From contig JAGPYM010000025.1 of the NCBI GenBank assembly GCA_020736575.1, positions 62,001 to 126,000 of the forward strand: a DNA stretch of 64,000 nt, given 5' to 3'. Shown here piece after piece: positions 43,764 to 55,528 of this stretch. This DNA comes from Thelonectria olida (Eukaryota > Ascomycota > Sordariomycetes > Hypocreales > Nectriaceae). A program made the translations under genes and the position numbers. Each line of letters starts with the position of its first letter. Position 1 is the first letter of the stretch. A model generated the notes under the pieces. It made no database searches. It was not told the origin of the DNA and worked only from the letters and a program-made list of their open reading frames with translations.

Positions 43764-45042
43764 GTTGAAAGAGGAGCAATACATCCAGATTTATCACTAC
43801 TGTCATAGACGCCGAGGTAGTTCAAAAAGAGCCTATTGCCCGTGATCAAGAGACGCTGCGCAGGGAACATGTGATGAGTTAGGCAAAATTTCATCTCACT
43901 ATGATTATGGATAGGTACGAAGTACATTTGAGTCTAGTTTAGGAGGGCTCTGGGTAGGCTCACTTCACGGGATCTTATCAAGGCCAGTTGAGTTGACCGC
44001 CAGACTCCCGCCGGCTGTTGCAATCTTGAGACACCGTGGCTCAAGCCATGGGGTTGGCCGTGACACTCTGGCCTATGGCTTACGCTGCAGTTATTGGGAC
44101 ACTGGGCCAACTACAACGGTTCATAGCGCTGAGAGGGGGACTAGTCAGGATGTGTGCATCTCAATTTCTTCAATCAATCCAATCCTATACTCCTGGCTTG
44201 TACTGAGTCAGATCAACCGAAGGCTATATAGATGTGCGAGAGCAAGAGTCCATGTATAGTCCCGAAGTAGACTTTGGGATCCCTTACGGCCGTGCTCCCT
44301 GGTAAAGCAGGAGTGATAGAGCCTCTCCAAGACAATGAAGCTCAAGTTTCCCATGACAAGATACAGAGTGGAGTTGTGAGTCGCGCCGTAAGCATCGCCC
44401 TTACATTAGGACTGTACCTCAGCTTTGACCACGATGGGAAGTCTTCTTTGTGAGCTTCTTCTCGCAAGCCCTCGGGTTGTCCTTGGGACGTATTCCATTC
44501 TAGGTCTTCAACAGCATGTCCATCAGAAGTGATATCTGAAGACTGTTGCTCAGATTTCTCTGTAGTAGCAGTGGTTGATCAATCTTGGGCATCTTCGGCA
44601 CCCATGTTGATGATCCAGGAATCAGAGACGGATTTTGAGTCATATGTGGTTTATTTGAAGAAAAAGACAAACGAGAGAATGAAACTCAAAGACAGTTTCC
44701 AAAGTATCCAAAGATAAAGAATACTGTGGTCCTGGAGGCCATGGTTATATGTCCCAGAGCCCTCTCCAGTGTTCAATCTCAGTTGGCACAGTTCGGAATA
44801 CTGCCGTCTAAAACTAACAAGAGCCAATAAAAATGGGTAGTCTTAACAGGGGTCGTGTTGCTTTCCAAAAGAGGAGTAGCGCCCAGAGCCAACAGCCCAG
44901 TTTGCGAGTTGAAAGTCGGCGAATACCGAGATCTACTTCGTACCTCAATGGTTTACTTACAACCATTTCACAACCCTCACTCCTTTTCCCTGAATCACCG
45001 TTTAGTACACAACTCACGCTATTCCAGGACTCAGACCCAGCC
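43764..45042. other. Intergenic, no gene recognised
   Basis: 1.3 kb. An upstream in-frame ATG of the next regulator lies at 44833 and would add 70 residues of Ser-rich sequence. The region otherwise holds no domain-bearing frame. Confidence 0.45.
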
Positions 45043-46933
45043 ATGAAACCCGAAAACTTCTTCGGCACAATGCCCGTTTGCGGGATACAGAAATCCCTAC
45101 CCTCGGTTCCCCGATCAAAGGGCTGTCTCACTTGCGTCTCTCGCAAGACGCGCTGCGGTCCGTTCATTTGCGATCCAGGCCCAGGTTTTGTTTGGTTCTG
45201 ACAATAATTTTGCAGACGGCAGGCGGCCAACATGCCGTGCCTGCGAGAATCGGATGCAGATCTGCGGGGGATATCGGAGACAGGAACTTGTCTTCTTGAG
45301 CGAGGGATGGCGAGCTCCGGGCGTGGCATCCACGGCACGCAGCAAGATGGAGAAGTCCAACAACACTGGAAGCCATCCCCCACTCCAAAGCTCGAATTCG
45401 GGGGCTCTTGCGCGTTCCAGGACATCTGCGGACCTGGTCTTGTACGCAAGCCCGGCCGTTGGGCGATCACATCTCCACATCGCCTTTTTCATGGCCTCGT
45501 TTGGACCACGGCCTTTCCAAGCCCCCGTCTTCATTGTTGATATATTCCGCCATTACTTCTCTTTGGTGTCGCCCCATGAACATGATGACCCCAAAGACTC
45601 TCCGTCACCAAGTAGACCTGTCATTCTTGCCGTGGATGCTCTCGCCTACGCCCACTTTGGCATGGCCAACGCTGACGCCGTGTCGGTGCGGCGGAGCTAC
45701 CAAACCTATGGGATGGCCCTCCACGCCATGTCAGTTAGGTTGGCCGAGTTGAAGCGTGCAGATTCTGATTTTGAGGGCATTTCTGAAGAGGATTGGCAAC
45801 ATTTGTCCGTCTTCTGTCTTGTCATGATGTTCTGGGAAGTGTGTTCTATCCCTCCTCTCAAAGTATCGCCAGTGCCGTTCTAACGCAATAACCAGCTGAA
45901 AATGTCGCCTGCTTCACGCAACTAGCAAAGCCACATACGCGGCCTATCTGCCGCCATTTCTATCCGAGACACAGACCACGAGTACTCGGAAACCAATTCT
46001 CGGCTGCTCGCATTTTCCCGCGTGTTCATCGTGCGTAGACCGATCACGGCAGTCCAAATGTGGCTCTTCTTGTTGACATGATCTCAGATGTTACAGACAT
46101 TGTCAGCAAGGCAGCCGAGTTTCCTCTCGAACCACGACTGGCGACAACGCTCACCCATCCGTTCGGCATGGCTCATCGAGATGAGATCGGTGCTGGCCGA
46201 AGCTGAGAGCCCAAAGTTCAGTACAGACTTTGAGCTTTACACTTCAGCCGATTCCATGATGATGGATGCCACCACTATCGTGTCCATCATGGCTCAATAT
46301 GACCAACTACTTACCAAAATGTCAACTACAAGCAGACTGGACAATGAGGATCCTGGCCATGTCTTGAGCGATCTGTACAGCACAACCGAAAGCATCTTAT
46401 CGCGCAATGAAGTACGGTTAGCGTGCTGGAACTCGAACATCCGTGAAATTTCGCTCTCGTCGTGGCTGTCGCTCCATCAAGATGTGGCCGCCGACCCCAT
46501 CTCTGGTCATTTTTGGTCCCGTATCAACGGGGCGGACGTTCAGCCATATTTTGAAACTATCTTCTCCTTCCGTTCAATGATGGAGTACCACTCTATCGCG
46601 GTATACTGGACGATAGTCATGTCTCTTCGCCTACTCCTGAGCGACATGCTCACTTTGGTTCCCAGGACGAATGCATATGGACTTTCCACCAATCCCGAAC
46701 AGATGATTGAGTCCCACCGTATCCAGCTCATGAAGTATTCGCTGAAGGTCCTGCAAGCAATCTGCTATTCCACACTTGCGGAGAGCAGAGCCGTCGCGCC
46801 TTTCCTCGCAGCGCCGTTCCAACTGACGGTTGTCGTCCTAGAACGGGAATGCAAGTTTCTTCAAGCAGCTGGTAACAATGAAGAGAGAATTCGGAGATGC
46901 GAGGGTTTAAAAGTCTTGCGGTGCGTTACTTGA
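45043..46933 (+). CDS. Zn2Cys6 transcription factor, intact
   Basis: join(45043..45157,45216..45838,45926..46030,46088..46933), 562 aa. An apparent stop at 45923 and a frame change near 46060 are both explained by introns (acceptors AACTAG at 45925 and TCTCAG at 46087), with all phases agreeing. Splicing of intron 1 builds a perfect C6 cluster: GCLTCVSRKTRC, then PTCRACENRMQICGGY (spacings 2-6-6-2-6). A basic linker and Ser-rich stretch follow, then a fungal-specific regulatory domain (HIAFFMASFGPRPFQAP; LSVFCLVMMFWE; HIRGLSAAISIRD; LLAFSRVFIV; SFRSMMEYHSIAVYWTI). It binds DNA, probably CGG-containing sites, in the nucleus. A longer form starting at 44833 is possible. Confidence 0.82.
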
Positions 46934-47808
46934 ATTGGGCTATGCAAAACAAGATACCTGTTAAAATGGATTTAGACTTTCCTGGAATGTTGGGGCAGAG
47001 ATAAGAATTGGCAGTTGTTATCTGTCTTACAACATACTGTGCAAAGGGGGTATTGAAAAGGATAGGTTGTGGTCCCTAATTCTTTACAAGAGCTTCCGCA
47101 TCTCGGGTGGCCTCCGGTTTTGGTCGTCAACATTGGAGAAGATAACATCCTCTATCAGAGCCTCGGATTTCTCCCAGACTTCGTGGAGGTGGCGTTAATT
47201 TTCGCGCCTTGAGCTGCTGTCGCTATCCGGTGATAGGAAGAACACCGAGGTCTACCGCCGCCTAATCTATGAGTTCACGAAGAACGTCTTCGACATATGG
47301 ATGCCCGCTCACTTGAAGAAGATCTGTTGGGCTATCAACCAGTTGCCGGCCAACTTGGACTTCGATATCCCGTCGCTTCCAGAGACAGGTCTTTCCTAGG
47401 ACTTGGAGAGCCATCATTTGTCGCAGTCGGATGCTGACACCGTGTCACTACCTATTGTGCAGGGTAGCCAGTCGAGCAATACGGGGCAGGAAAGGGGTAC
47501 TCCAGGCACTTTATTTACAGAGAGCTCCGGGCGCAATAAACTCATCATCATCATCATCGCATCATCATCATGGTGGCCCTCCATGGGCGTTCAATTCGCT
47601 CTCATCTTCCTCTTGGCGGACGCATCACAGCATCTCTTGGCTAGCGACTCTTAACATCTTTCGGTCTCTCTTCACTATGGCGCGGTCGAAAGCCAAGCCA
47701 ACACCAGCGTGATGATTCAATAAATAATATTAGATGAAATGCCCGCAACCCAACGGCGCTGTCCGCTCGGTTCTTCACTATACCCGAGCATCCCGCATAA
47801 TCCTCACA
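46934..47808. other. Intergenic with coding-like fragment
   Basis: Mostly unassigned. About 47229-47399 reads through as a protein-like frame ending in TAG (core NVFDIWMPAHLKKICWAIN) with no start, probably a remnant of an unrecognised gene. A (CAT)n-type low-complexity stretch lies at 47542-47572. Confidence 0.35.
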
Positions 47809-48478
47809 ATGAATGCTGTTTCCTTCATCCTCGTGGCTACCGACCTGGTCGCCGCCAACTGCATTGTACACTGTATTTGGCCCACCAGGCTCGGGTTCCC
47901 ATGCATTAAGGAGACGTTTGGAATCTGTACCGACTCCTCCGTGATCGCAACGCCCAATCCCACCAGTGTATCGACTACGGCCAGCGAATCCTCAACCAGG
48001 GAGTCCTCATTCGCGGAATCAAGCCAGACGACGCTTGCCTCGCAGAGTTCAACCGCGACGAAGGAGCCATCGACAGCGACACAAGGCACTAGCGGCACCA
48101 CCGCTACCGGTACCGACAGCACAACCTCCGCCACTTCTACCGCAGACCTGGGGAACTCGTCGGATGGGGGTGGGGGTGGGGGTAGGGGTTTGAATGCCGG
48201 GGCGAAGGCAGGTATTGGCGTAGCTGTGGCATTTGGTGTTCTTGGGAATGATTGCCTTTGTAGCGGCGTTTTGGATCCGTCGGCGGCGGAAGGCCAGAAA
48301 CACAAAGGGCGATACGGCAACGGAGCAAAAGGACGCCCCCAGGGCAGATACGCATATGTCGCAGGGAGTCCCGGAGATGGACGACCGGTGGAAACCCCAG
48401 GAGCTGGAGAGCGAACCGAGGTCTCTGGAGGTTCAGGAGATTGGTGGCAGATCCCAACCTCTAGAGTTGCCGGCATGA
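47809..48478 (+). CDS. Mid2-like single-pass membrane protein, frameshifted
   Basis: From the ATG at 47809: a hydrophobic signal (NAVSFILVATDLVAAN), a short Cys-containing segment, then a Ser/Thr-rich region of about 90 residues likely to be O-mannosylated (ESSQTTLASQSSTATKEPS). Then Gly-rich DGGGGGGRGLNAGAKAGIG leads into a TM helix. The helix can only be read completely by changing frame near 48247: VAVAFGVLG continues as MIAFVAAFWIRRRRKA one frame over, ending at 48478. One extra base in GGGAATG would explain it. Architecture matches fungal wall-stress-sensor-like (Mid2/WSC-type) proteins with a short cytosolic tail. If the frameshift is real, the TM helix and tail are lost. Confidence 0.6.
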
Positions 48479-48881
48479 GGTGGAATTGCCAAGTCCGTTC
48501 AGTCAATGATATCATGCAGAGATGCTCATCAATCCACCAGATCAACGCGTTGATGAGTTAATAGCTTTTCATAAGCAGGCCCACTCCTATATAAGTGAGC
48601 ATGCTATAAAGAGCTAAGTGTTATTCGGGTTGCCTCACGTGACTATATACTATAACACTTCCCCGCCTTGGAGGCCTACGAAGGGGTTCTTCCCTCCTGC
48701 AACTGTCTCACGGGAGTCAATTGCTCGCCTCTTTGAGTAGCTAGTCATCTCCCACGCCGTCAAGACTCGATTTCTCCAGTAAACCGGTTGCAACCAAGCA
48801 GGAAATTGAAGTGAACTGAACTGAACAAAATACTAGGATACTCTCTTCTCCAGAGCTCACTCAGCTAAGCAAGGGCTGCCG
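48479..48881. other. Intergenic, no gene recognised
   Basis: Promoter and leader of the multi-pass membrane protein gene. Nothing else seen. Confidence 0.5.
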
Positions 48882-50052
48882 ATGCCATCTTGTGACTATG
48901 GCGGGAATTCGGACATGTATGGCCTTGGAATTAGGGTAGGGTTCTATACCCAGTGGCTCGGTACGATTATTGCGAACTGGCTAGCTAAGAAGGAGGTCCC
49001 CGGGCTCCGACTGGCCAACTCTCTCTTCATCGGAGCGACATTCATCGCGCTGATCATTCAGACATTGATGAAGACGGTGCGCCCTTTGGACATTTACATT
49101 ATCCTTCTTCTCACCTACGGTTCGTACTACGCCTATGTGCCGACGTACCTCTGGCGGCTATTCACCGGGTGCAGTCCTCTCTGGGATCCGACTCGATGGA
49201 CGCGAGTTCGACCGACGGCTCTGTACTTCACTCTCAACCTCTTACTCTTGATCGCAGTGTCTTGCTATCAGATATGGTTCTGGACAACGGGAATAAGGAG
49301 TCTGGCCATGGAAATGGGCTGCCAAGAGTACAGCTTCTTATTTACCAAGGTTAGACTGGACAGTGGTGTGTGTATCGCATTAAACCTGACCTTTGCACTG
49401 GGCCTACTTGTTTGCTGCTCGTTCAGCTTGTGCCTTGAGCTGAAGATTATGAGGCCTCCTAAGTGGCTCCGGATAAAGGATATCAAGTACAGGCAACAGA
49501 TACAAAACGACGAAACCATGTAAGGGTTCCAGTTCTCACATCGTTGTTGATCCCTCACTTATCGCTTATTTTAGATGTAGCTCTGGCCGCATCCTGTTCC
49601 TACAGGTTCTCCAGTCCTTGAGCAACTTGGCTGTGGCCATCACCATCATCGCCGCCACCGAACTGACCATCCATTGGAACAACCTAACCGATGTGCACGA
49701 CCTATCAACAACAGGCCAGACCATCCCTGTAATCGTGGGCGCTGGGCTCATTTTGCGGGTATTCTACGTTTTTGTGCGAGAGCCAACAAAAGACGAACCC
49801 GCCGTGCAGCCACTGCTACCACTGCATTCACTGTACCAGCCTCATTCGTTTGCTTCACCATGGACTCCACCGATGCAACAAGCGTACCCAGGCCCAGGTC
49901 CAGGACAGCAGCCAGAACTGCTATATCGGCCTCCAGCAATTAGTCCATCTATGCAAGTACTTACCGGGCCGGTGCCTAGTGGGAGTGCGCCTACGACTGC
50001 GCATCACGCAACACCACCATGGAGTCCGCCTGTGCAAGAATTGGGGAGATAG
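48882..50052 (+). CDS. Multi-pass fungal membrane protein, unknown function
   Basis: join(48882..49519,49575..50052), 371 aa. One 55-nt intron (GTAAGG to TTTTAG) in phase 2. The start SCDYGGNSDMYGLGIRVGFY and the block TIHWNNLTDVHDLSTTGQTI with following VIVGAG are characteristic of a conserved but uncharacterised family of fungal integral membrane proteins. About seven hydrophobic segments: two in residues 20-60, one at 70-90, then near 115-135, 165-185, 225-245 and 265-285. The tail (about 80 residues) is Pro/Gln-rich (PGPGPGQQPELLYRPP) and probably cytosolic. Role unknown. Confidence 0.8.
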
Positions 50053-51975
50053 CCACAAGCAACGCCTTTGTCCCGCTTGAGCCCGCCCGACCTATTTTTC
50101 CAACGAACCCTAGCGAGGTTGTCACTCTGATAGGCTTACGATTAATGTACTAATACTATGATATGTAATATAATAAGATATACTAAATTGGCACTAGGGT
50201 TAATACTTTAGGAGTTCTTTTTAATATAATAAAAGGAGTAGCTTATTTAGTATACTCTATTTATAAAGTAAATAATTTAAATAATATATATAACAAGTAT
50301 AATTAAGCAAGGTTTACTTGATAAGGATTTTCACTTAAAGACCAATCGTGAACCCTCTAGAAAAGCTTATTGTAATAGATGCAAGGCCGGGTTTTGCCTG
50401 TATCGACCTTTATTATGTGCCAGTACCAGGCTTATTTTAACGAATGATAATAAGTATAATAAATAAGTAAGCATCATACGGCCGGCCTGATGATCTTTCT
50501 ATGGGACTCGGTCATTTGCATATTATCTAAGGTGGCACGACTCTGTCGTGAGTCCATATCAATGCCATCAACTTCGAGGCGGGCGACCCTTCTCTCTCCC
50601 AGAACGTAGCCGAGCAACCTCTTCGGGAAGAGAGCAAGGTCCTCATCTGTTAACTCCTCGTATTGGACAGAGGTAGCGCCCTCCGCAGTGAACTTATCCT
50701 TTCAAGCCAATCGCTTCCTTCTCAGTTGTATAACTCGTCCTCTCGGATAAAATAGAAAATGTCTCGGGTCTAGAGCGTCTGTAGCCACTCGAGCCAATTG
50801 GATTCTCTTCCCACATGCAGAGTTTCATCTCAGAGTACGGCGAACTGTGTTGGCGCCTGTCACAACATATACCTTGTTTTGGTTAGAGTATATCTCAGAA
50901 GAAGATTGCTATGTTGAATAGTGGTACCATTTCCCTTAATGATCCCAAGTCTCTCTCTGTGAATATCGGCTTCGACGGGTACACCTGTGATAAAAGGCGT
51001 GCAAGGCCACTCATTGTAGCACTTTTAGATGAAGACAATGATGTTAGATGGAGAATTAACAGCATTAGGTGCAATATACTCCGAATTTCGAAATGCAGGC
51101 AACTGCGGAAATCGTTCAAAAGGAGTGTTGGGGAGAATCGAACCCGTTTTTAAGGACTTTCACTGTTCGGCCTGGCACGTTTTCACTACTAGATCTGTGT
51201 GACTCAACGGTCGCAGCCGCCTAAAATAGGGTTTCTTTGGCATTAGGGGTCGTAGCTCCATTTGAATCCGTGGTGGGTTAGGTATTATTTCCTTAAATCA
51301 TTATGTCCTGAATGTTTATATTATTGACTTATTGGGAAGGTTGATAACAAATGATCACCTCCAAGCATCGCCCTTGGGCAGCTTAGACGATAGCTTCGTG
51401 TAGGGTTATCCCGTGATAATGCCGAGTCTTCCTCCTCACCGACTACCCAGCATACCTATACGCACAGTCACTGAGGGCATTCATCTCATCGATGTCGACG
51501 AAAGGTATAATACCTGCCTGGAAATCGTCGCTCTTATCTTGCACACGTCACAGTCATATGCACCGTTCATCTAACTCCGAGGCATTCGGCTCAGAGACGG
51601 CAATGGCTAGGTACCTATGAACCATGCTGATACCAAATTGGATCATTTATGCCGACAAAGAGCCTCGCTGGACTAATCATCATGGCTGTTTTGTTGCGGA
51701 GAACAGAGGGTAAGGATACATAAAACTCCGTCGGACTTTACTTTTCCTGGGGAATGAACGATGTTGCAGATGACAGCATTTCTCGGCAACCCCGGATGAA
51801 TGCTGAGCGGGGAAAGGGGGATTGGAGGATCTGCATGCTAGCCAGTAAACGAATGATATTAGATACACACGAGTCCACTAACATGCGTGTCCCCTGACCC
51901 TGCCTCTGAGATTCAGCTTCAACTTTGGAAACTTCAACTCCCGTTAGCCAGCAGAAGGCGCATATCCATCACGAA
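50053..51975. repeat. AT-rich tract and unassigned DNA
   Basis: 50130-50480 is AT-rich (TATAATAAGATATAC, TAAAGTAAATAATTTAA) with GC-containing islands, consistent with a mutated repeat. 50480-51975 is of normal composition with no intact gene. It includes a possible ATPase-like remnant and a tRNA-like T-loop that does not fold. Confidence 0.45.
50490..50880 (-). pseudogene. Possible remnant of an AAA-ATPase-like gene
   Basis: On the minus strand near 50500-50660 a frame reads YEELTDEDLALFPKRLLGYV, followed by LGERRVARLEVDGIDMDS. This resembles the segment preceding the ATPase domain in some fungal AAA proteins (LxPxRVxGYVLxxRxWxxLDV). It has no start, is preceded by in-frame stops and does not continue into Walker motifs. 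Treated as a possible gene fragment only. Confidence 0.3.
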
Positions 51976-54798
51976 ATGAGTACCGACCGGTTGTTCGAGC
52001 TCCAGACAACAGTGTTCGCCATCGAACCCACTAAGCAGAGGGCAATAGTAGCTTGCGTTAAATGCCGGACCCGCAAAGTACGCTGTGATGCTGCCGCAGG
52101 ATCCCCATGTGGCAATTGCAGGCGTGCTAAGGTTGAGTGTGTTCAGCCACAAAATCATCGTGTGAGGTGAGCCAACGCTTACGGCCAATCTCAATTTTCT
52201 GCTCAGCCTGTTTTCCGGAAAATAAAGATTAAAACGCCTAACTTATACCACACGTGCTGCAGTGGGCAGCCGTAGGTGATGGTAGAGCCCCTGAGATGTC
52301 GCAACTTAGTTTACTAACCCTTTGTCACTCCCTAGGGATTTCTGGAAAAGGACTCATCAGGAGCCAAACCAGATGTGCGATGTCAACAATATCAGGGACG
52401 TAAGGACGCGTCCCTCTAGTCCTAGGGCAAGTTCGGATGATACGTCGGGCGCCTGGTTAGGAATTATGCCGGGACCCCAGGATACAGGTTTTATCTGTGA
52501 TTTGTCTCTGACTGGTAGGTTTCGTCCCCTCTCCCTCACCACCTATCGAACATCACATTTCCCTCCCATGCTTTTTTTCGACTAGAATGGAGTCTACATA
52601 ATTCCCCAGCCTTTCAGCCCTGTGTCTTTGAGGGGGAAATCCCACCAATTCTGTTGTGGGTTCCGTCTTGGCACTTGATGATTCCCCATCATAGCTATAG
52701 CTTGTTCCTAAAACGCCAGCCGAGCTCACCCCCTTTAGACCACACTTCGTCGCTTCTCTTTTCTTACCTTGGTCATTATATCTCAGTGTGCTAGTGCGGG
52801 GCAGCTAATCAGTCATGAACCATCACCAGATTTGGATGAGCCATTAGACAACAGCAATGGTGTAGCTCCGCCTGCCAACAGCACCTCATGGCAACCAGCA
52901 CCCAACTCCATGATTCAAAATTTTCCATGTAAAGATCCAGGCATACAGTCCATCGGCTCACAAGCCTCGGGGGAGGCTATCAGCACTGGTAACCTGCTAC
53001 CTGAATTCGTGCAGCCGATACAATCTACGCTTGTTCCCGATGATATCGACTACCTCCTTGCAACAGGGGCTCTGATCCTTCCTACCATCTCTCTAGAGAA
53101 GGCCTTATTGCATGCTTACGTCAATTACGTCCACCCATCCATGCCATTGCTTGACTTACACCACTTTTTAGTGGTTCTTGATCGTCGCAACAGCTCATTG
53201 GGGCACATCAGCCTTCTACTCTATCAGGCTGTTATGTTCGCAGCTACAGCCTTTGTTGATGGAGAGGCTCTCCATGAAGCTGGCTACCCGATCAGAAAGA
53301 AAGCAAGGAAAGATTACTTCCAGAAGGCGAGAGTGAGTTAACGGTTCGTCTCCCTCATACGCATTAAGCTGATGTGTGCTTCTTCAAGTTACTCTACGAA
53401 TTTGACTACGAGTCAGACCGCCTCGTTCTAATCCAGAGCCTGTTGCTCATGACATACTGGCAAGAAGCTCCTAATGAGCAAAAGGATATGTGGCACTGGC
53501 TAGGTATCGCGATCTCCCTCGCCCAATCAATAGGGCTTCAACATGACCCATCTAATATGGGCCTACCGATTCGAGAACAGAACTTGCGGAAACGCATTTG
53601 GTGGTGCTGTGTTATGCGGGATCGGCTAATTGCGTTGGGTATGCGCCTTTCTACTCAAATTGGAAATGAGGAGTTTGATGTCCGAATGCTCCAAGAGTCA
53701 GACTTCGAGTTTGCTACCTCGCCAGAGGATAACGTTACAATCCCTGCAGAATACACCTACCTGCTAGATACCGCTAGGCAGCAGGAGTTGGCAGCTCTCT
53801 GCATTTCCAAGGCTCAGCTCTGTATTCACATTGGCAGTATGCTCTTGGCTCAATATTCCTTGCTGAGACCAAATCAGGCCCAGGCGGAAGCTACAGCTGA
53901 TATCAACATGAGACTGTATCCCAGACACCTGTCGGATGATTGGAAAAGTTTTCAATTAGTTGATGCGGCACTTTTGCTTTGGTTCCGGTCTCTGCCTTTG
54001 GCATGCCAATATCGACCACTGCACTCTCTTACCGCTAAAGACGGGATGGGAGTCGTCGCAGTTCACCGTACGCTACTGCACATGCTATATCATGCCACCA
54101 CAGCTGCCTTACACCGACCACGACTCCTGCGTGTGTCTTCTACCCATGCGCCAATGATGTCTAGTCAGACGCAGGAGCAGTCCCGACTTAGAGCTCGAGA
54201 CGCTGCCTTACACATCACCCAAATGGCTGTCGAGCTCTGCGCATCTGACCTGGACAAGTACCTCCCCAATGCCGGCGTAGCAGTTGTAATGCTCGCCATG
54301 GCTATCAGTTTATTGGAAATCAAGAACCATGACCAAAGAGTCCACGACCAAGGCCGGAGTTGCTTCTACACATGCCTGCACATTCTGGACAGGCTACGAC
54401 AAATCCATCCCAGTGCCGATTGGGCTACCACTTTTTTTAAGGCAGCGCTAGGCAAGGTTGAAATCGACATGGAGACCCGATTAGGGACAATGATTCAGCG
54501 AAACCATCAGTCATTTGGATCAGTTGTCAACCCTATCCTTCAAGTGAGAGCTGACGAAAGGCCTGTCAATATCATTCCAACCTCGAAGACGCACCCAGCG
54601 GTATTTCATGAGTCTATGGTCCCCAATATGTTAGCACCCCAGCCTGCTAAGGACTTGGCCTTGGATACAGAAGTCACCGCGCTGCATACCGCTCAGGTCT
54701 ACGAAGAAACCGGCTCGCTAGGCTTGGAGGTTTTCGAGTACGGGGACATAGATTGGGGCGTTTTCATGAGCCTTGAACTTGACTCCTACTCGCAGTGA
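51976..54798 (+). CDS. Zn2Cys6 transcription factor with fungal_trans domain
   Basis: ATG at 51976. Exon 1 (51976..52166) carries a perfect C6 cluster: ACVKCRTRKVRC, then SPCGNCRRAKVEC (2-6-7-2-6). Exon 2 starts at 52336 (RDFWKRTHQEPN). Its 3' junction is unresolved: the GT at 52515 needs an acceptor at 52829, since the attractive acceptor at 52786 is out of phase. Exon 3 ends at 53332 and exon 4 is 53389..54798. The regulatory domain runs from ALLHAYVNYVHPSMPLLD through LVLIQSLLLMTYW, WLGIAISLAQSIGL, and KRIWWCCVMRDRLIALGMR (the conserved R.WW....D motif). Overall it is reminiscent of cutinase-factor-type regulators, but the target is unknown. Confidence 0.8.
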
Positions 54799-55528
54799 CA
54801 ACCACTAGCGAGCCTTTCCAATTTGTGAGGGAGTATGCTAGTCAAAAAGGGTTTTTATTTCTTGATGGTTGGGGGGTGGCCTATAGTGGACGCGAGCAAA
54901 TTGCTTGAGGGAGACTGCTGAATCTGTAGATATAAACTCTATCCCGCACGTGAGACACTCTCTATACTTGCAAGGTTCAACTCAAGAAGCCCTTTGAGTG
55001 CTTCCTTTGCCCTCGGAACAGTGGCATAACTCCTCTCGATATTGGTATGGTGGATTTTATAGTCTTGGAAAGCAGAATATGATCTCTTACACTACTCTAT
55101 TCATAACTAAATCTCCGATGATCCATTGTGTATTGTTCGTTTCACTCGATGCCAAGAACTAATCGTTACCCCGATGCCTGGTTCAATAAAATTACAGGCA
55201 CAATCAACCTTCAAGGAGGTAGTTTATGCCTTATGGGCTAGGATATTTCTGCCATACTCAAATTTACCCTAATAAACTTGAACGGGGTTTTGCATTCTAA
55301 CTACTTAAGTCTACTATACTTCTCTTACTTATAGTACTATTTAATAGCTTTTATATACTTATTATAATAATTTTAACTAAGGTTAAAAGCTTTATTATAT
55401 TTATTATAAATATATTTAACTGAAACTAATTTTATTTAATAAAAAGTTTACTATACTTAAAAAGCTCTTATTACTAGAATAACTTTATTATAGGTGTACT
55501 ATTTTTAATTCCTATATGAGGAAGTTAT
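54799..55528. repeat. AT-rich tract between convergent genes
   Basis: 54799-55250 is ordinary 3' flank. 55290-55510 is strongly AT-rich (TTATATTTATTATAAATA type) and ends just at the stop of the leftward reductase gene. Likely a mutated repeat relic; no terminal repeats seen. Confidence 0.5.

Noticed and set aside
45896..46090. Apparent stop and frameshift in the Zn2Cys6 regulator at 45-47 kb
   Set aside because: Introns 45839-45925 and 46031-46087 remove both, with matching phases, so the gene is taken as intact.
47542..47572. CAT-rich stretch as a His-rich coding repeat
   Set aside because: Lies in an unsupported frame without a gene context; simple low-complexity DNA.
51125..51240. tRNA-like T-arm on the minus strand (GGGTTCGATTCTCCCC)
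   Set aside because: The stem around the loop mispairs, no 5' acceptor strand matches ACACTCC, and no D-arm or anticodon arm could be placed.
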